Shown here piece by piece: positions 8,150 to 11,292 of a stretch of DNA of 11,292 nt. The notes beneath the pieces are model-generated. The model did no database searches. It was not told the DNA's origin and saw only the letters and a list, made by a program, of their open reading frames with translations. The stretch spans positions 1-11,292 of the forward strand of contig JAJFIN010000267.1 of assembly GCA_021774955.1 (NCBI GenBank). The letters run 5' to 3'. The position numbers and the translations under genes were made by a program. Within the stretch, counting starts at the first letter, position 1. Each line of letters opens with the position of its first letter. Origin of the DNA: Alphaproteobacteria bacterium. GTDB taxonomy: Bacteria > Pseudomonadota > Alphaproteobacteria > M2410.

Positions 8150-9052
8150 CTATTCCATGATCCTTGCCGCGATGGCTTCACCAATCTCGGCAATCGCAGC
8201 GTTGCGCTCATCAAATGTCGCATTCGTCTCGGTGATATAAATAGCAGCGATCACCGGCTCGTTCCCCGGTGGCCACATGATGGCGGTGATCGAGCGTGAC
8301 CCATAACCGCCTGCGCCCGTGCGATCGCCAACCTTCCAAGTATGCGGCACGCCCGCACGCAACAGCGCATCGCCAACTTTATTCCCGACAAGCCAGTCTT
8401 CGAGTTGTTGGCGTGATGCCTGGGACAACACATCGCCGAGCACGAGTTTCTTTAGATTCATCGCCATCGCATTGGGCGTTGTTGTGTCGCGCACGTCGCC
8501 TGGTACCGCTTCGTTCAGATCGGTTTCCCGGCGATCGAGGCGGGTCACATCATCGCCGATGGAACGCACAAATTCCGTTAAGGCGGCAGGTCCCCCGATG
8601 GCATCCAAAATAAGGTTGGCCGCTGAATTGTCGCTCATAGACATCGTGGCTTCGCACGCTTCAGCAAGCGTCATGCGGCCAATACCGTCGGGACCGATAC
8701 GCATTTCCAAAACCGGCGAATAAGTCACGAGAGTGCTTTCGTTAAAAGTCACGACACGATCAAGCCGCTCTTGTCCGGCATCAACACGCGCGAGCAATGT
8801 CACGCAAACTAGAGTTTTGAAAGTGCTGTTTAACGGAAAACGATCATCGGCGTGGTATTCCCATCTTCGCCCGGTCTCCATATCGAAAACCGCAACACCA
8901 ATACGCGCATCCAAACGGTGTTCGATTTGAACGACCGTCTCGATCAGACCGTCACGCGGAGACGGTGCCGCACAAGACATCAACCCAAGGAAAAGCACGA
9001 GCATCGGACTGATTACCGCATTGGCCACCGCGCATTTATTCAGTTGTCTCAC
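8150..9052 (-). CDS. bla: Class A (serine) beta-lactamase, RTG type, probable lipoprotein
   Basis: The enzyme hydrolyses beta-lactam antibiotics through an acyl-serine intermediate in the periplasm. Numbering from the GTG at 9052 (300 residues): S76-T-F-K79 (Ambler S70-x-x-K73), S140-D-N142 (S130-D-N), E176-T-D-L-N180 (E166-x-x-L-N170 on the omega loop) and R244-T-G246 at the place of the usual K234-T-G. Arginine there is the mark of CARB/RTG carbenicillinases; the following GAGGYGSRSITAIMW also resembles that group. The N-terminus is a signal peptide with a hydrophobic core ending LMSC, a lipobox with C27. The GTG at 9052 follows GGAGG at ideal spacing; an upstream in-frame ATG at 9100 would spoil the signal peptide's N-terminus. 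No blaR/penR-type regulator is adjacent, so expression is probably constitutive. Substrate range is inferred, not tested. Confidence 0.93.
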   Translation of the reverse strand: MRQLNKCAVANAVISPMLVLFLGLMSCAAPSPRDGLIETVVQIEHRLDARIGVAVFDMETGRRWEYHADDRFPLNSTFKTLVCVTLLARVDAGQERLDRVVTFNESTLVTYSPVLEMRIGPDGIGRMTLAEACEATMSMSDNSAANLILDAIGGPAALTEFVRSIGDDVTRLDRRETDLNEAVPGDVRDTTTPNAMAMNLKKLVLGDVLSQASRQQLEDWLVGNKVGDALLRAGVPHTWKVGDRTGAGGYGSRSITAIMWPPGNEPVIAAIYITETNATFDERNAAIAEIGEAIAARIME

Positions 9053-9255
9053 CAATTTCCTCCACCGAAAAGCTAAGCCCAGGCAATGAGCTCCAATCAT
9101 TTTCTCTATTAGTTCAACGGGTCACTCAATTATGAATCTGAATTGTCCACACACCACAGAGGAAGCAGAAAAAGCTAGCCGACGTCACGCGAAATTAAAT
9201 ACCTTCCCTAACAAGGTAGAGCTGCAACTTCGATTAAATTATGTGAGGAACGAGA

Positions 9256-9873
9256 ATGGGCCGATCTTTTTTCTGGGATAGAATTGCTAAGCGTTATTCA
9301 AAGCAACCAGTTGGCGATGAAGCAACTTATCAAAAAAAATTAGAGGTCACGCGGGAATACTTTCAGCCTGAGATGGAGGTGTTTGAGTTTGGCTGCGGCA
9401 CCGGCTCAACCGCCATCGCCCATGCGCCTTTTGTGAAACACATTCAGGCGATTGATATTTCCTCGAACATGATTGAAATCGCTAAAGGTAAAGCGACCAC
9501 GGGGAATATCGAAAATGTAACCTTTAGCCAATCAAGCGTGGATGAGTTCAATGCATCCGATCAAACCTTCGATGCTGTGATGGGACACAGCATATTGCAC
9601 CTGTTGGATAACAAAGAACAGGCCATCGCCAAAGTTCACAAAATGCTCAAGCCCGGTGGCGTTTTTATCACCAGCACAGCATGCATCGGAAAACCGGGAA
9701 TATTGTTTAAGATCCTTAGCCCGATTGGAAAATTATTGGGTCTGATCCTCAGAGCCTTCACCGAACAAGAATTAGAAGACGCAATGACCGGTGCCGGTTT
9801 TGTCATCGACTATAAGCGGCAGCCGTCAGGCAAAAGCAAATCATTGTTCATGGTAGCGAAGAAGGTTGAGTAG
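9256..9873 (+). CDS. Class I SAM-dependent methyltransferase
   Basis: The 205-residue protein is a single Rossmann-type methyltransferase domain. Motif I is VFEFGCGTG (42-50), which binds S-adenosylmethionine. The acidic end of strand 2, D67 in AIDISSNM, would bind the ribose hydroxyls. A motif IV-like stretch FDAVMGHSILHLL (105-117) and the post-motif MLKPGGVFI (130-138) follow. The sequence is closest in style to the UbiE/Methyltransf_11-25 type, whose substrates are small molecules; the hydrophobic helix ILFKILSPIGKLLGLIL near 150-168 could form a substrate lid or membrane contact. The ATG at 9256 follows GAGG at suitable spacing. It is divergent from the beta-lactamase gene and convergent with DUF4167 across a strong terminator. 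An inverted repeat TACCTT/AAGGTA (9200-9205, 9213-9218) lies about 40 bp upstream. Acceptor substrate unknown. Confidence 0.9.
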   Translation: MGRSFFWDRIAKRYSKQPVGDEATYQKKLEVTREYFQPEMEVFEFGCGTGSTAIAHAPFVKHIQAIDISSNMIEIAKGKATTGNIENVTFSQSSVDEFNASDQTFDAVMGHSILHLLDNKEQAIAKVHKMLKPGGVFITSTACIGKPGILFKILSPIGKLLGLILRAFTEQELEDAMTGAGFVIDYKRQPSGKSKSLFMVAKKVE

Positions 9874-9888
9874 GAACGAGCACAAAAA

Positions 9889-9908
9889 AAGGCGGCCGAA
9901 GCCGCCTT
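9889..9908 (-). terminator. Strong intrinsic terminator of the DUF4167 gene (possibly bidirectional)
   Basis: Perfect 8-bp GC-rich arms AAGGCGGC (9889-9896) and GCCGCCTT (9901-9908) flank the tetraloop CGAA. On the minus strand the loop reads TTCG and the stem runs straight into seven T residues, a textbook terminator 24 nt past the DUF4167 stop. On the plus strand the hairpin is followed by GAATTCTTTT, so it may also stop the methyltransferase transcript. Confidence 0.9.
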
Positions 9909-9932
9909 GAATTCTTTTGACCCAGATAGTGA

Positions 9933-10712
9933 CTAAGCCGCAGCCCCGTCGGTGTCTGTTGTGTCTGATGCTTCTGTGGCCTCAGCCGGTTTTGCAACGC
10001 GACGACGGCGTGGCTTTTTTTCCGGTTCGGGCGCTTCGGCCTCACTTGTCGTTTCGGCGACAGCTTCCTTCGGCGCTTCAGCGGGGGCTTCTTTTACCGC
10101 AGCGGCGGGTTCGGGAGCGCTTGCCTCTTGAACTTTAATCTCAACAACTTCAGGTGCAGGAGCGCTTTGTTCAGCCGGATTATTGCCTTCCGCGCTACTG
10201 GCAGCATTTACGGAAACAGAGCGCGCATCGTCATTTTCCCGTGCCGGCCCTCGACCATTGCGAGGGTTCCTCCGGCGCGGTTGGCGTCGCGGCTCGCCGT
10301 CGCCCGATTCTGAACCTTGTTGGCGTTCTTGGCGGTTATCAAACCTCGTTTCCGCATTGTGGTCCTGACCATTCGCCTGATCAGCCCCTCCTTCGCCTTG
10401 TGCGCGTTGCTGTTGATCACCGCTACGCTGTTCATCAGAATTTTGCTGGCGCGCTTGGACTGCCGCCTGAGCCGCAGCCATCAGCCGGTGATAGTGTTCT
10501 GCGTGCTGCAAATAATTTTCTGCGGCAATGCGGTCACCGGCCGAATTAGCATCACGCGCGAGCGTTATATACTTGTCGTGAATGTGAGAGGGTGTTCCGC
10601 GGACTTTTACGTCTGGACCATTGCTGTCCATAGAACGGTTGAGCATATTGGTTGGTCGACGCCCCCCGCGACCACGCGAGCGCTTCTGATTTTGGTTTTG
10701 ATTTGGTCTCAT
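9933..10712 (-). CDS. DUF4167-domain protein (basic N-terminus, low-complexity tail)
   Basis: The 259-residue protein starts with a very basic, glutamine- and glycine-rich stretch (NQNQNQKRSRGRGGRR, 4-19). The conserved DUF4167 core follows, including DVKVRGTPSHIHDKYITLARDA (34-55) and AGDRIAAENYLQHAEHYHRLM (58-78). This core is a reliable alphaproteobacterial family marker. The rest looks disordered: an R/Q/G-rich part with basic patch PRRQPRRRNPRNGRG (141-155), then an A/E/P-rich tail with a second patch KKPRRRRVAKP (232-242). Charged, disordered tails of this kind suggest nucleic-acid or ribosome contact, but no function is established to my knowledge. It lies downstream of prmC on the same strand. 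Start ATG at 10712 has only a weak GAGA upstream, but it matches the usual family N-terminus. Confidence 0.9.
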   Translation of the reverse strand: MRPNQNQNQKRSRGRGGRRPTNMLNRSMDSNGPDVKVRGTPSHIHDKYITLARDANSAGDRIAAENYLQHAEHYHRLMAAAQAAVQARQQNSDEQRSGDQQQRAQGEGGADQANGQDHNAETRFDNRQERQQGSESGDGEPRRQPRRRNPRNGRGPARENDDARSVSVNAASSAEGNNPAEQSAPAPEVVEIKVQEASAPEPAAAVKEAPAEAPKEAVAETTSEAEAPEPEKKPRRRRVAKPAEATEASDTTDTDGAAA

Positions 10713-11077
10713 AATCTCATTTGTGTTGTTTGTATCAGTGTTGATATCTGTTTACGGACGAACCTTGCATTCGTGCAAGATTCTCATCCTTCAAAAGGTC
10801 AAACTTAACCCACGTTATCTGAAATAACGCTGCTCCATCTCACTCGATTTCAAATAATTGCGAAACGGCCTAATACGGAAAAACCGCACTCCAGCATTGT
10901 CTCGTCAACCTTGTCTTCTTAGATGGTGCCTCGAGCCCCTTGCATTCATATTGGGATCTTCTAGCTATCGAGTGAGGCATTCGATGTTTCAACAATCCCG
11001 CCATCAAACTAGCGGCTCTCATACGTCATTCCAACACTTTTTTCTTTCTTTTTCCTAAAAAAAAATAACCCACCCCG
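10713..11077. other. Intergenic region between prmC and DUF4167
   Basis: This 365-bp stretch has no supported gene. It contains two short hairpins: CTTGCA-TTCG-TGCAAG (10764-10779) and CGTTAT-CTGAA-ATAACG (10813-10829). Either could lie in the leader of the DUF4167 mRNA, 50 to 120 nt upstream of its start. A run of nine A at 11057-11065 follows the prmC stop (T-tract on the minus strand). No clear -10/-35 pair stands out for DUF4167. Confidence 0.5.
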
Positions 11078-11292
11078 TCAAGGCCGTTGAACCACAATAA
11101 CGCGATCAATTGCGTTCAGATCTGGCACAACATCCAGCACGTTAAATCCACCCGTTTCGACAATCGAAATCGCGAGATCGCGTTGACCAACGCCAAATTC
11201 GCACAGGAAAGTGCCATTTTTTGCTAATATCCGATCAAGGTCCCTGATAATTTCGCGCAGCGGGTCCAGCCCATCACTCCCCCCATCAAGGG
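11078..11292 (-). CDS. prmC: Peptide chain release factor N5-glutamine methyltransferase PrmC, partial (C-terminal 71 residues)
   Basis: The frame enters from the right edge and ends with TGA at 11078. PrmC methylates the glutamine of the GGQ motif in release factors RF1 and RF2, using S-adenosylmethionine, and this tunes translation termination. The visible tail reads LDGGSDGLDPLREIIRD, then ILAKNGTFLCEFGVGQRD, then DLNAIDRVIVVQRP. The LDGG-x-DGL segment, the E-x-G-x-G-Q motif and the closing DL-x-x-I-D-R-V are the diagnostic end of PrmC/HemK proteins. The NPPY catalytic motif lies outside the window. The stop codon is followed within about 12 nt on the minus strand by a long T tract but no convincing hairpin. 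Position upstream of DUF4167 on the same strand fits the common alphaproteobacterial order. Confidence 0.9.
   Translation of the reverse strand, partial: LDGGSDGLDPLREIIRDLDRILAKNGTFLCEFGVGQRDLAISIVETGGFNVLDVVPDLNAIDRVIVVQRP

Noticed and set aside
3398..9873. Mobile element or defence island
   Set aside because: I found no transposase, integrase, terminal inverted repeats, target duplications, tRNA or recognisable defence genes. The block may be acquired, but the sequence shows no mechanism.
10317..10808. 163-codon plus-strand frame opposite DUF4167
   Set aside because: It mirrors the low-complexity repetitive coding sequence of DUF4167. Its hydrophobic runs arise from the reverse complement of charged codons, and it has no start signal.
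10858..11058. Short open frames in the prmC/DUF4167 gap on both strands (66 codons plus, about 50 codons minus)
   Set aside because: Neither has a ribosome binding site, a domain or a family-like composition. Frames of this size are expected by chance.
11049..11077. Possible terminator after prmC (long T tract on the minus strand)
   Set aside because: The T tract is clear, but I could not find a stable hairpin before it, so it is not annotated as an intrinsic terminator.

Overview
The window looks like a piece of an alphaproteobacterial chromosome of moderate GC. The best evidence is the pair prmC and DUF4167 (right end, minus strand) together with clpB (left, minus strand). In many alphaproteobacteria these sit close together in the order prmC, DUF4167, clpB. 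I recall that gene order from general knowledge and have not checked it against genomes here.

Layout, left to right. Positions 1-238 hold the N-terminal part of a GNAT-type acetyltransferase gene on the minus strand. The disaggregase gene clpB (332-2929, minus) follows, with a hairpin on its 3' side. Its upstream region (2930-3397) has no gene but contains several inverted repeats: a REP-like hairpin, a short dyad, and a candidate heat-shock-type promoter. From 3398 to 9873 there is a mixed accessory block: a MmcQ/YjbR protein (+); an ArsR-SRPBCC pair (minus) divergent from a glutathione S-transferase (+); a Rieske oxygenase (minus) divergent from a TetR regulator and a crotonase (+); a class A beta-lactamase (minus); and a SAM methyltransferase (+). 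A strong hairpin-plus-U-tract terminator (9889-9908) closes the block. DUF4167 (9933-10712) and the C-terminus of prmC (11078-11292) follow, both on the minus strand.

How the genes may work together. The block reads as two regulator-centred modules plus solo genes. In the first, arsR and the SRPBCC gene overlap by 4 nt, and they share with the GST gene a long perfect dyad that contains the -35 and -10 elements of both divergent promoters, so one regulator could plausibly control all three genes. In the second, tetR and the crotonase gene are co-directional and face away from the Rieske oxygenase gene. Two 12-bp direct repeats, 21 bp apart, lie in the tetR/Rieske gap. This suggests a small catabolic unit acting on an aromatic or other cyclic acid handled as a CoA ester, but the substrate cannot be read from the sequence.

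I see no transposase, integrase, tRNA, rRNA or CRISPR array. I do not see a clearly new multi-gene system. The most notable signals are the two-tier palindrome with overlapping divergent promoters at 4609-4671, the about 7 kb of unrelated genes lying between DUF4167 and clpB, and an RTG-type (arginine-bearing) class A beta-lactamase.
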